From NCBI GenBank assembly GCA_029721435.1, contig CM056576.1, positions 71,937,876 through 72,001,875 of the forward strand: DNA of 64,000 nucleotides. Reading direction: 5' to 3'. The notes below the pieces were generated by a model. The model searched no databases and was not told where the DNA came from. It saw nothing but the letters and a program-made list of their open reading frames with translations. This DNA is from Gymnothorax reevesii. Lineage: Eukaryota > Chordata > Actinopteri > Anguilliformes > Muraenidae. The position numbers and the translations under genes are program-made. Positions 41,690-52,684 of this stretch are shown piece after piece (within the stretch, counting starts at the first letter, position 1; every line of letters begins with the position of its first letter).

Positions 41690-44394
41690 TTAATTTCTTG
41701 TCATCGATTCACGAAGCAAGTGACCCAAGTCCTGTAACAGCTTGTTGCGCTCTCTCTGAATCCGATTGCACTCATCTTGCTTGTCACCCAGCTGTTTGAA
41801 CCGTTGCCTGTCCAACTCGTTCTCCCTCTTGCTCCACTCTAGAAACCAGGCAGGTGCCTCCAAGGCCTGGCTGCTCCTCTTCCTCTTCCTTGAAGGAGTG
41901 TACAGGTTCTTTGAGGCTGGTGTGCTGGGTGCTGCTGGTGTTGAAGGTGATGGTGGGGGTGGAGCAGGGGCATCGGAAAGCTCTGGCTCGGAACACAGGG
42001 ACACAAGCGACAGTCTGTCTGACTCGGAGACATCTGGCGCGTTGGGTCTAAGGCTGCATGAAATGCTTCTTGGAGTGAAAGAAGGGTCAGAGTCCATGAT
42101 ATCACGCATTTCATTGTAGTAGGGCCATGTAACTCTGCCACTTCCTGACTTTTTCATCCTGTCTCTTATGTCCCTTGTTGTCACCTTCATGTTTCTGAAT
42201 TTCTTGTCATATGTCACTTGATAACCCACTCCCTGCATTGCCACCGCAAGTGACACATTTTTTGTCATATGTCACTTGACAACCCACTCCCTGCATTGCC
42301 ACCGCAATCTCCTTTCACACCGAATTCGATCAGTCCGGCCTTGCAAATAGGTCTTTGTGATTTCTGTAATCGGACAACAGCAAACGTGTCGAGTTCACAC
42401 CCCATTCAAAATCTGAAAAAGAAGATACATATATTAACATCTTATAGCAGTGATGCCTACCCTATTTATTGTCTATCAGTAATAAGAGTGACCAAACTTG
42501 GTAATTTTCAGTAATTACAGGACGTTTTCAGTAATGCATCAAAATGATAAAAATAAACATGGCAATTATAATAAAAAGTGATAAAAGAAAGAGATAACAA
42601 GATTAATATAGAGATCATCATCATCTCTGCCCATTAGATTAGATTTTACTTAAAATTTAACTATTGTTTTCACTTTCAACTTGTTTAAGGAGACACTTAT
42701 ATGAAATGTTAAATTCCAGAAAAAGTAAAAGCTAAAAGTAATTTAAAAAGATATTCTTACTTGGCACAACTGGATGGCTTTCCTGAGAGCTATTTTCCAG
42801 TGGTGCTGATGCAGACGGTGCTGACTCTGGAAGTTAACACAGAAAAATCAATACAAACATCTGAATACCAAATTTATTTTTACAGGACTACAAATGGGCT
42901 TTTATTTATAAATGTACTGAACAGTGATGTCCTTCCTTAGTATTCAATATTAAACTATATATTACAAGTGTGTATTACAGGAAAATAAGCTGTAAAAGAT
43001 AGAACGTTTTAATTTTTAAAAAGAAATGAACTAATATGCAACAAAAAAACATGTTTTTGTAACCAGCACACTTATATACATCAAACAACTTACCAGGCAC
43101 AACTGAACGGCTACCATGGGGTCTGGAGGAGGTAGAAGGAACTAGCACTGCAAATTAGAACAAAGAAATTATAAATATACAAATCTAACAACTAATTTTT
43201 TATATTTGGCTTGTGTAAAATCTCTTGACATGTAAACCTCTTACTTGTGTAATTCAAAATGTGGTTATGAGCATAAAATATTACAATCACGTACTTGATA
43301 CATTTGCAGTAACAAGTTTGAGGTAGCAAACTTTTTACTTATTTGTTAGGGTTGGTGGAACTGTCCTCAAAATGTTGAACAGGGTTTTGTCAGATACTTT
43401 ACTGGTACTAGCAGCTTGAAGAACTGTGTCAACAACAATGGTGTTGTGTCCCCTCTCCGTGGTTATGGCCACACCGTTGCCGACAGCAGCTCTCGACTCT
43501 GGCAGGACAAGACCCAATGCTGCGATGACTTCAAAGGGCTCATCAATGCCTTTAAAATAAAACATGATGTAATATTTTAACGTTTCAATTTGGTTCTGGA
43601 GAAGATTTGAGGGCTTCAAACAAAAGCAGGGTTACAAAAATAACTAAATATCCAGATGGATAGATATAAGCCAAGAATTGAAGAAACCACACCAGTTACT
43701 AAAGACTAAGGATAGACAATACTATGCTGTACATTTACATACCATGATGGATCTTGTCTGCAATAGAAAAAGAGGGGAAAATGGCATATTTCTCAAAATA
43801 CTTGGTAAATAGTCGCGGGACACAAATATTCATAGACATAGTCACAGTAAGTGTCCCCTTAAAGCTGACAGAAAATTACGGCAATATCTCGATCCCATTT
43901 AAAATATATTTACAAAATCCAAAAGCAAATCATTTACTCACTCAGTGTTCTTATTCCAACCGTATTAGTAAACATGCGCTCCATTACTTCAAACATCCGC
44001 AGAGGTAATGTTGTATCTGTGTTCGTGAAAAAATACATGTAGGTAGTAACATTAACAAAATCACGTTAATTATTAATAAATAATGATAATTCACAAATTA
44101 AATGACAGCTCTACCTCTTATAATAAAATAGACTAAATTACGCGAATATAATTACAGACACTAAGCCTACATGTTAATCTGACATTCATTCTGCCATTTT
44201 CTGGAGAGAAAAAGTAACTTTACAAAGGCAATCTCTGTAATAACATGTCTGAACATTGAAAAACTATGACAAAACGGATTCCTACCTTCTTCGCATTGAC
44301 TATAAAGTTCCGGGTGCACGGCCAGAGTGAACATCTTCGTCTCATCAGCATTTGACAGCCAAAGGTCTCTGTAAATTGTGATGTCGGACGCCAT
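41690..44394 (-). pseudogene. Harbinger Myb/SANT-like accessory gene, seven exons, broken
   Basis: The minus-strand exon model comes from splice sites and phases. E1 is 44394-44286 (MASDITIYRDLWLS, GTAGGA donor). E2 is 44016-43942. E3 is a 15-nt microexon, 43757-43743. E4 is 43549-43335 or slightly shorter (GIDEPFEVIAALGLVLP). E5 is 43147-43094 and E6 is 42826-42761, two related Ser/Pro-rich exons both ending near VVP. E7 is 42412-41690 and holds the trihelix/SANT-like domain (TRLLLSDYRNHKDLF, then KEIAVAMQGVGYQVTY, then RSGRVTW-like GSGRVTWPYYNEM), a Pro-rich linker, a basic SRKRKRSS motif and a C-terminal coiled coil (RQRFKQLGDKQDECNRIQRERN). Such proteins bind DNA and partner the transposase. 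Breaks are two in-frame TGA codons in the SANT domain (one where a conserved Trp is expected, at V-stop-KEIA), a 58-bp tandem duplication and a phase mismatch between E4 and E5. Confidence 0.8.
42206..42321 (-). repeat. 58-bp tandem duplication inside the SANT exon
   Basis: The block starting GTCATATGTCACTTGA and ending TTGCCACCGCA occurs at 42206 and again at 42264, a shift of 58 bp. Because 58 is not a multiple of three, it breaks the reading frame of the Myb/SANT-like gene. The open frame that appears to start at 42268 with MTKNVSLAVAMQ therefore has an artificial N-terminus. Confidence 0.88.
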
Positions 44395-44524
44395 TTTGAT
44401 TTTCCCGCTCAGCACCTATCGCATTCACTGACTACGGCTGACTAGCGCTATCTCAGCGCTGCGCTCAGCAGAGTGTTGCCCAACGCAGCGCCCTCAAGCG
44501 ATGAGCTTAAGCAACGCACCCCAG

Positions 44525-45107
44525 TTTATCTCGTGGAGCAGCAGCGGCGGGAAGTGAAGTTCTCTCTCGAGGACAGTGATTCCATAACGAATTTTTTTTC
44601 TCAACCGTGAAGGACCTTCAAATTTCAGCCCGCTAAAAGGTAAGTTTCCTTCATCATATTTATCGATAGTGCTGGTGAGATGAAGCTTCATGAAGCGCTG
44701 AAGCTTTCTAGCCATATGTGTTGAAGTGTGGTTCATTTCTTGATGTTTCAAATGCACTCTAGAGACCCCTATTGGTCAATAAAAACACATACGAGTTGTG
44801 GTTCGTAGGAAATGGTAGGCATGCATAAGCCTTCATCACGAAAGGGGCAAATCAATAAATGCAAAATAAAACGAAGTATTTTTCCACAAGTTATGTCATA
44901 ACGAAACCAAAAGATGCTTTCGGGGACAGGACAGAGGGCAGTGAATGTGCATGTGAAACAAAGAGCCTTGTATTTTTGTTCAGAAATAATAAGCGTTTCC
45001 TCTTGTAATAAAATGAAAAACTATAAGGGAATTTATAATGTACTGGGAATTATCTGAAAAGGTTTGAAAATATGACATCGTATAATAGTCAAACAATTTG
45101 GCCTAAT
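44525..45107. other. Flank of Harbinger element, no recognised gene
   Basis: A GATGAAGCTTCATGAAGCGC-type palindromic stretch lies near 44680. Otherwise the sequence is AT-rich and non-coding. Confidence 0.35.
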
Positions 45108-45385
45108 AGGCTCACTAACGGGAAACAACTTTCTCTTTCTTGCTGGCTCCATTACACGCAATGACAAACTCGCACATCGCACAAAATCGCAAACCGCACC
45201 AACAAACTTCAACTACTGACTACAACCCATGCGCTGTAGAAGAAAACTGGGAGATTTTATAGTAGACTGACGTCATTCCGCCGTGACGATACAAGCCTCG
45301 ACACGGGGCTCCGTTAGGAAGTGCTTCACATTTTTGATACAGGCTCCGAAGCCTTGGTATATACGGTAACAGCACTATTTATCGA
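45108..45385. repeat. Dispersed repeat, second copy at 51038-51295
   Basis: About 270 bp are shared in order and orientation with 51038-51295. Landmarks are the CACGCAATGACAAA block, AACTTCAACTACTGAC, GACGATACAAGCCTCGACAC, GTGCTTCACATTTTTGATAC and GAAGCCTTGGTAT. The copies differ by several small insertions, including a (TGAC)n expansion at 51170-51186. No protein is recognised. Confidence 0.75.
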
Positions 45386-46800
45386 TATTAACCATTTTGT
45401 AGGATATAAATAGTACAGCAGTTAAAATAACGAATAATTTATACATCTCTAATTTTTGTTCTTCGTTACCTGCAGTAAATATAAGGTAAATTTGGGGGGG
45501 GGGGACTTGGATAACTAATGTTAGCTTGTAGCTAACGTTGGCAAACGATTGAAACTTCTGTAAGTTGTTGCTCAGGGAGACGTGGCTAATTAACATTATT
45601 CGAACCACTGATCGTTTTTGAAAATTAAGTTTTACGACACTCGGTACAAATTAAGTAAGAAAGCTAGCGTTGTCTATACTCGCTCAACCAATCGCGCAAC
45701 TCAGTCGCCCAAACAGCAACACTGATTAACACTGCGCTATAATTTCAGTTGTTGTCAGATGTAACGTTAGCTAACGTTTGAGTGTTGTCCTTCTGGGGGT
45801 AACGTTATGGCCTCACTTCAAGTCACAGTTATGGCTAGTTTGCTGCGCCTTTTATAATTAGAAATTTACGGTAAACGATGTGAATTAGGCACTATACGGA
45901 TGCATCATCTGCGAAAGGCAATATAATTAGCCAGCTGAAATGAAGGTGAGACTCCTATTTTATTGTTAAGATATCTGTCCTATGCATTGCACAGACTTTC
46001 TTGAGATGCAAGCAAGGGCTGGCAGAGAAAGATGTGAGGAGCCTGATCAGTGAAATGCTCCACAGCGATGTTTAAAAGAAGGCAACTGAGAACCTGGTAC
46101 AGTATTTGTATTCTTTTTGTCCAGCACTTATGGTTCTGTCATGATTATGTACACAGAAGTCCTTGATTTTATATGACAAAGGTTACAAAAATCTTTCTTG
46201 GGCCTAATAATTAATTGGATCAGATGTCACCTGAAACAGAACTAACAGGGCAGGGGCTCTGAGGTCAGGGTTGAATCATTGTTTTAAGTGATAAAATGGG
46301 AGTATTCAATGGGAGCATGTAATTGTATACAGGCAGGTGAAGCGCTGTCCAGGCTCCTAGTTGGTAGATGAACCCTATACCTCTCTCTGGGGATTAATGT
46401 TTAGAGGAGAAGTTTCGACATGGGTGTCACAAGGTCTCTGGGGGGGACTTTGAAGTAGCCTTAAGCTGCACCCCAAACTGCTGACTCAGACTTCACTGCT
46501 GAAAAAAATAGAGAAAAAAATAAAATAATTTCATGTACTGACCTCTTTTGCTGTGTTTGTGTTGTTCCTTGCAGAAGACGCAATGCACAGCGCACTCGGT
46601 GAAAGAAGAAGAGGACGACTTGTAAATGTGTAAAAAAAAAAAAAAAGAACTAAACTGACCGAAGAACTAGTGATTTTAGACTTTTTATAGGGATGCTGAA
46701 GCACCCCTAAATTTAATCTCAGCACCCTAGGATAATGTTAATAAATAATAACAGTTCATTATAATTTTCAAACTCATTTTAAGCCTTCTTTCATTACATT
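45386..46800 (+). other. Possible short host exons, otherwise unassigned
   Basis: Two stretches have exon-like borders. From 45995 (after GCATTGCACAG) a frame reads TFLRCKQGLAEKDVRSLISE and ends at TAA 46073-46075, with similar-looking residues (KKATENLVQYLYSF) just beyond the stop. From about 46575 (after TTCCTTGCAG) a frame reads KTQCTAHSVKEEEDDL before a GTAAAT. CTAACGTTAGC-type sequences at about 45520-45780 are typical of fish promoter-proximal DNA. This could be the 5' part of a host gene, but I do not recognise a protein, and it may be chance or pseudogene. Confidence 0.2.
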
Positions 46801-47034
46801 TTTAGAGCTTGTGAGAGATGACAAACAATTACAGGTTCTAAGTGATTTATTTAAATAATTAGAAAAAAACAGCAATATGAAACCTGTTTTGAAGTTAAGT
46901 TGGTTTGTGGAACCCCTGGCAAAAATTTATGGAAAACCCTCACAGATGATGTACATTCAGCTATTTTACTCCATAGCAAATAAGGGCAAGACAGATTCTT
47001 CTCTGTTTTTATGTTCTGCTAGTGTCCTTGACAC

Positions 47035-48030
47035 AACTGGTAGCATGAGGTGGTACCTACAGCCCAGTCTGGATGCACAGGTAGTCCAGATTTTCCAGGA
47101 CAACACTTCCATATGTGCAGTTGCTAGAGGGTTTGCTGTGTTTCCCAGCGCAGTCTCAAGAGCATGGAGGAGATACCAGGACACCAGCTGTTTCACGAGG
47201 AGAGCTGGGCGGGGCTGTAGAAGGGCATCAACCCAGTAGCAGGACTGTTTCTGCTCCTTTGTGCAAAAAGGAATAGAAGAGCACTGCCAGAGCCCTACAA
47301 AATGACCTCCAGCAGGCTATTTGTGCACATGTTTCTGACCAAACTGTCAGAAACAGACTGTGAGGGCGGCGTGAGGGCCCGATGTCGTCAAGTGGGACCT
47401 GAACTCCCAGCCCAGCACCATGCAGCTTGATTGGTATTCGCTAGAGAATGCTAGAATTGGTAGATTCGGCATTAATGCCCTGTTCTCTTCACAGATGAGA
47501 GCAGGTTCACACTGAGCACGTGTGATGGGCGTGAAACAGTCTGCAGACACTGTGGTGAATGTTCTGCTGCCTGTAACATCATCCAGCATGACTGATTTGG
47601 CAGTGAATCTGTAATGGTCTGGGGAAGCATATCCTTAGGGGGTTGCACAGCCCTGTATGTGATTGTCAACGTTACCCTAACTGCTATTAGACACTGGGGT
47701 GAAATGCTGAGAGCGATTGTGTGAACTTATGGTGGGGCAGTGGGTCATGGGTTCCTCCTGGTGCAGGACAGTGCCTGGCCACATGTGGTCACAGCATGTA
47801 GGCAGTTCCTGGATGATAAAAGCATTGATACCATGGATTGGCCCTCTCGTTCCTTTGACCTAAACCCAAATGAGCTCCTGTGGGATGCTATGTATCAGTG
47901 CATCCAACGCTGATAAGTACCACAACAAGCTGTTCAGGAGCTCACTGATGCCATGAGCCAGGTCTGGTAGGAGGTCCCTCAGGCAACCATCACTGACTCA
48001 TCAGGATGCCAAGATGCTGTCAGGAGTATT
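47035..48030 (+). pseudogene. Decayed Tc1-like transposase (second family)
   Basis: Plus-strand remains of a Tc1-like transposase, about 1 kb long. Recognisable in order: LDAQVVQIFQDNTSICAVAR, FPSAVSRAWRRYQDT and a basic GRGCRRAS tail (frame 46877-47239), then VSDQTVRNRL, then LFTDESRFTLSTCDG near 47480-47530 (first catalytic Asp). GSVMVWGSISLGG follows near 47610, then QDSAWPHVVTACRQFLDD near 47768 (second Asp; the usual Asn after it is Ser), and DLNPNELLWDAM near 47860 (third residue Glu). The frames switch several times and stops occur. It differs in sequence from the intact element at 39975-41604, so it is a separate lineage. Clear terminal repeats were not found. Confidence 0.85.
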
Positions 48031-49200
48031 TTTATTAGTGAAGTCCATGTCTTCAAGAATTCAGGCCATAAGAAAAACCTGGGGTGGAGCAACAAAGTAC
48101 TAATTCTGGATTTTTGATGATTCCATAATTCTTTCCTCAAATTATAGTGATGGCATATTTCCGCTACTTGTTTATGAAAAAATATGCCATTTATTAAAAT
48201 CAAATTTCTTTGCTGTGTGTTTCATGAAGCCTGAATGTTAAGCTAATGAACAAAAATTGTTGTGTGTCCTGTCTGCAATTTGTTGATTTGCTATGAAGAA
48301 AACAAGCTGATTGAACATTCACTGCGGTGATTTCAGAATTTCAGCATGCATGACCTTTCTCGCCATGGTTTTTCTGACCCTCATAGAGCCGGGCTCAGAC
48401 TACAGGAGATTTAAAGTCCTCACTGATTTGAAATTGGGTTATAGCTCACAGAAAAGGATGTACTTTTCCAATTTTTTTTCTCTCAATTTCCAAACAAGCT
48501 TAAACTGCACATTTAGAAATTTGCAATCCATCATACCATACAAGTTATGATTAAGGTCATCTTGCCTGAAAGAGCTACTGTATACCACGACTCAAGTGAC
48601 CATGGGGAGGCAGAAGGCAGATGTTTGAAGACAAAGATTTTGAGGAAGCGGTTAGGGAAAGTGGGCAACACAGTTAATTTGTTCTCCAACAGCTGGGGGT
48701 GAGAATTTAATGGTCAGTTTTAATTAGGTTTATAACTTTTGATACTCAGCTAGCCTCTCAGTGGCTAAGGTTTTACCATTCCTGTTTGATACTGTCAGCT
48801 CTGAAACCCTGAATGGGATGTTAAAATGTATTTTCTGACCGAATATTCCAGTTCTAAATCCTGAATATCAAAAATGTTTGACATTATCAGCACTGCCCTG
48901 CTGAGTGTGCGAGTAGTTTGGGAGGAATAAGACTGGAGTTGTAAACTCCTACATTACCAGATAATCTTGGCTGAAGATAATTTCTGACCAAGGTCACAGG
49001 CCAGATTTCTGTGATTGTTGGGAGGGGTGAATTTGGGATATATCAGCCTAAAACTCAAATACTCTGAGCCCGCCTTATATTGGTGGGGAAATGTATCTGA
49101 AATTAACGGTCAGTTTTATAACTATAGGTCATAATCTTTCTTACAAAATATGGTTTCAATGTCTACTGTATGCTCTGGAGCCACTACAGCTTCACAGTAA
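48031..49200. other. No recognisable gene
   Basis: Non-coding, AT-rich sequence downstream of the decayed transposase. It probably includes the 3' end of that transposon. Confidence 0.35.
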
Positions 49201-49204
49201 ACCG

Positions 49205-49495
49205 CACCAGGGACCTCATTTATAAACGGTGCGTAGGCACAAAAAAGATATGTACGTCATTTTCTTTGCAAACTTGACATTATAAAAAGATTAATTATTA
49301 AGACTATGCACAATGTCAGTGAATTCTAAGTCCATCCCGATTAAATAAATGAAAATTCCACGCAGTTTACTTTATCCATAGGTTTATAAATTGGGTTATT
49401 GTCCACAAAAAGACATTTTTATTTTTTTGTGCGTATGCATTACTTGGGTATGAAATTCACACAAATTTTTATAAATTGATCCTTTTTTTTTTTTT
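49205..49495. repeat. TTTATAAA-rich repeat fragment
   Basis: It contains several TTTATAAA motifs, including CTCATTTATAAACGGTGCG near 49215, TTTATAAATTGGG near 49382 and TTTATAAATTGATCC near 49470, followed by a poly-T run. The arrangement suggests a short non-autonomous element. A loosely similar opening (CTCATTTATCAAAGGTGTG) occurs at about 63640. Confidence 0.4.
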
Positions 49496-50285
49496 TTGGA
49501 AAGTAACAGTTTTTAGGATTGAGTCTTTGCCTCAAGTTTCATTGACTGGGCATCCTCTCTGAAACTGGTGAATTCAATTGAAATCTGCGATGGCTCATTC
49601 TGAACCTTTATTATTATACACTACAATACACCACCCAACAAATCAGATTCCCTCTGAATGTAAGATTGTACACCTAACTGAACTGATGTTTGCCTTAGTG
49701 AAAAAGGAAAGTGTTGGATCCTTCTGCAGACTCTATATTCCATTTGTAATGTTAATAAAATACTTTGTGGTGCAAAATGCATGTTTCTGTCTAGTAATTC
49801 ATTAAACTACTACTATTGTAAATTTAAATATTATATACTGTTTAAAAATAGATCTAATGTATACAGTTCATATACAATTTATATTCATGTATTAATTGTC
49901 ATCAATTGGAATAAGTGATTTAGTAGGAGGTTTAACAGTTTTGCGACGCATATTCTGCATGTAACATCCTGAGCCACCCGAAATGGGTATTCCTGAACTG
50001 AAGGAAGTTTTGTGGTAAATTAAATTGTTTTTTAATAGACTTGCAATCTTTGTGCTCTCAGTTCAGCAGGGTTAAGCATGTGGCAATGTAAGCCAAGTTG
50101 ATTGTCTGATTTTATTTTTTAATTTTATTTATTTTTTCCATTTCGCAAGGTGAATACTAGTAGACCTGTTAAGTCGTGCAGGGAAAATGCTAATTAAAGC
50201 ACGAGGAATCCATCCAATAAGCGTATGGAAGGAAGAGCCGAGTGCAAGCATCGTGGTCGCAATAATGTACTTCTAGGTTACCAAC
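49496..50285. other. No recognisable gene
   Basis: AT-rich sequence with an open frame at 49578-49805 that resembles nothing known. Confidence 0.35.
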
Positions 50286-50475
50286 TGGCGACCTTTGATA
50301 AATTATGTTGCCATTACATGCAGAAGACGAACAGACAACGTTACGAAGTTACGTTGCCACGACGTATCTAGGAATTGCACTTTCCCGGTTGTCACAATGT
50401 AAGTAGTTAAGTTGCCACGACGAATCTAAGGTCGTCCGCTTACGTTGTCACAACGTCTTGGCGACGTAAGTGTGT
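50286..50475. repeat. ACGTTGCCACGACG-type short internal repeats
   Basis: Related blocks such as TACGTTGCCACGACGT, GTTGCCACGACGAAT and TACGTTGTCACAACGT recur within about 190 bp, directly before the third copy of the repeat at 942-2400. The pattern suggests the end of a small element. The family is unknown. Confidence 0.45.
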
Positions 50476-50489
50476 TAGCTGGGTCTTTT

Positions 50490-50880
50490 TTGTGCATGAT
50501 CCGAAACGAGTGGGTGGAAGAATGGACATTCCTTGCCTTCCATCTGTGATCAGCATTATAGACGCGGCCAAGTCGGTAAAGCGAGCTGGCGTTACGGTGC
50601 AAATATTTTAGCCATTTTATTTTTATTGATGAATGGCCATAATATACTCGATCGATTGCCACACTTCATTATGAAGCGCGGCAAAATGTACTGTAAGCTA
50701 AGGCCCCTGTTGTGATCTCCTAGAACCATGTACGCAGCCAACACTCACCTTACTTTTTCGGAATAAAATGATATGGATATATCCATGAACTGAGTAGGCC
50801 TAATATATTTCCATTACTTTGAGTAGCACCAATTCACATTACACATCAGTTTTCAGAAAAGTTTTCGTAAACATTTACCC
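50490..50880. repeat. Third copy of the repeat at 942-2400
   Basis: It shares the GTGGGTGGA, CCTTGCC, GTTACGGTGCAAATATTTTA, ATACTCGATCG, ACTGTAAGCTAAGGCC and CAACACTCACCTTACTTTTTC landmarks, in order, with 1806-2110. Divergence is moderate. Confidence 0.75.
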
Positions 50881-51037
50881 GTATATATGCCGTCAAGCGC
50901 ATATCAAACCTATAGGTGGCAGTGTAATGACAGGATCAAGCCCACGTTAGCCAATCAGAATCCCGAAAATACCAACAACAGACGAATCCAATCACCACAG
51001 CTAAATGAAAATGTAAACATTGGTTGCACTTTTGGCG

Positions 51038-51295
51038 AACGGCAAACAACTTAATCTTAATTGCTGGCTCAATCGCACGCAATGACAAATTCGCAAAACG
51101 CCCTGACAAACTTCAACTACTGACAATAGCCCACGAGCTGCAGAAGGGAACTGGGACATTTTATAGTCGACTGACTGACTGACTGACGTCATTTCGCCGA
51201 GACGATACAAGCCTCGACACCGAGCTCCGTCAGGATGTGCTTCACATTTTTGATACAATCTCTGAAGCCTTGGTATCGATGTTAACAGCACTACG
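51038..51295. repeat. Second copy of the repeat at 45108-45385
   Basis: It is collinear with the first copy. It carries a short TGAC tandem expansion at about 51170-51186. Confidence 0.75.
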
Positions 51296-52425
51296 TTTCA
51301 AATTTGGTGTACAGATTGGGCATCACCGTGAGAATTTCGGCACGTTTCGATTCTCAGTTTGGCCACACAACTATCTGCAAAATTAAACAGCCCGCAAAAA
51401 TTTCCTGGGTTTCTATAGGCCTGTGCTCGCAGCCGAGGGGTCTTAAGTGCGACTAGCACGGTATTTTTCTCACTTTACTTGCAAACGAGCAACCGAAGTT
51501 TTCAAAAATTTCCATTCTGGCCGGAGTTTTTAGAAAGAATCGTTTGAGGCGAATAATCCGTTTGCGTGTGAACGAGGAGCACAAGCTCAGAAATGTCTCC
51601 GTTTGTCAGAGGAACCGTGTACGTGTACACGGGGCCTTAGTATCGTAAGCTTTTATGTGCAAATGTACGCGAAAGTGTTTTATCCCCATCAGGAGTGAAT
51701 TCTGTGTTTCCTCCTTTGATTGGATTCGGGCTTCATTGGAATGTGGTTATTACCCTAGCAAGTGTCTGATGTGTATAGGATATGTGCCAATGTGCCCGTC
51801 GTGTTAATGCATGTGAACATGCAGAACATGTATTTTGAAAAAATTAGGCTGAGCCGGAGTTTGTCTATGCATTTGCGATAATGCAGGTGATTCGTATAAA
51901 AGGCCTTAATACGGGAAATCAGATGTTGCCCAGTGCAATGTCGCGAGCATGCTTGATGTTGCGATCATTCATATGACTGCTGGGCCTGCATCCTTTTGTA
52001 GAGCTGCACGCACATTTGCTTTTGTTTTCGGTAGCCTATTCAACGGTGTGTATGTGGATCGCCGAAGACAATGGCTAGGGAGTGAGTGGTGTAAACAAAC
52101 GGAATCGACACAAAACCGGTATCATTCATGCTCAAAAAAGATGTAAACATGCAGTTGAACAAATCAGATATGGGCCTCAAAATCCGATCCATATCCGATC
52201 TGGACGACAAGACCGGCAGTGTAAATGAATCCTTGGAGATACCGATTCGTGTCACATTTAACTGGCAGTGTATATCCAGCCCATGTACATCCCCAAAAGA
52301 TCTCTATATATTGAGCCAGTCGCAAGGAACCTCAGTGTTATGGCAACCTGTAAAACATTTAAATAAATAATATTGAGTATTTCTTCATATTTTGTTTTCA
52401 AATATTTCACAAAAAAAGTTTCTGT
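51296..52425. other. No recognisable gene; probable repeat remnants
   Basis: Two short open frames (51949-52146 and 52128-52370) have no recognised family. The stretch around 52160-52260, with the paired CCGATCCATATCCGATC motif, looks like part of a dispersed repeat, but no partner is in this window. Confidence 0.3.
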
Positions 52426-52655
52426 CACAACCTTAACCTCAATACATAGGTAATTCCTTGTGAATGTGCACTTCCTCCACCAGCTTGATCTCTTTTTGAC
52501 AAACGTTCAGCAAGCATTTCAGCTGTTTCTTTGTTAATCCTACATCAAGCTATGAACAATCTGTCTGGAAATTCAAGGATAGGATCTATCCTCTCTCTGA
52601 ATTTTCTTTCTTCTTGCTCTTCTCTTTCTAGTACCTGCCGTATGGCGAGGGCCAT
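52426..52655 (-). pseudogene. N-terminal fragment of a second Harbinger-type transposase
   Basis: The minus strand from ATG 52655 reads MALAIRQVLEREEQEERKF, then RERIDPILEFPDRLFIA, then an in-frame TGA, then CRINKETAEMLAERLSKRDQ and ITYVLRL. A charged start followed by a P-x-x-x-F-x-D-x-x-[FL] stretch and an R-[FI]-N-[KR]-E-[ST] helix is the layout of HARBI1-like transposase N-termini. The stop replaces what is normally an Arg between the two. No DDE domain follows within reach, because the next element begins at 52685 and lies upstream. It is a lone exon fragment, unrelated in sequence to the copy at 35.9-38.5 kb. Confidence 0.5.
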
Positions 52656-52684
52656 GGTTCCTTTTAGATCCCCGTACATAACCC

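Larger units (their letters stand above)
35807..44524. mobile_element. Two-gene PIF/Harbinger transposon (8.7 kb with nested insertions)
   Basis: The left end CTGGGGCGCGTTGC (35807-35820) and the right end GCAACGCACCCCAG (44511-44524) form 14-bp terminal inverted repeats with one mismatch. Between them lie a DDE_4 (HARBI1-type) transposase on the plus strand and a Myb/SANT-like gene on the minus strand. That two-protein layout is established for Harbinger elements, where the Myb-like partner helps the transposase reach DNA and the nucleus. The genes converge toward the middle. Nested insertions are a 907-bp element at 36871-37777 and a Tc1-like element at 39975-41604; without them the element would be about 6.2 kb. 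A clear 3-bp target duplication is not visible: the bases outside are ATT on the left and TTT on the right, and if CTG/CAG is taken as target rather than ITR the copies differ at the middle base. Confidence 0.82.

Noticed and set aside
41690..42268. Open frame starting MTKNVSLAVAMQ as an intact 192-residue gene
   Set aside because: Its start is created by a 58-bp tandem duplication; the true exon extends to 42412 and contains two stops.
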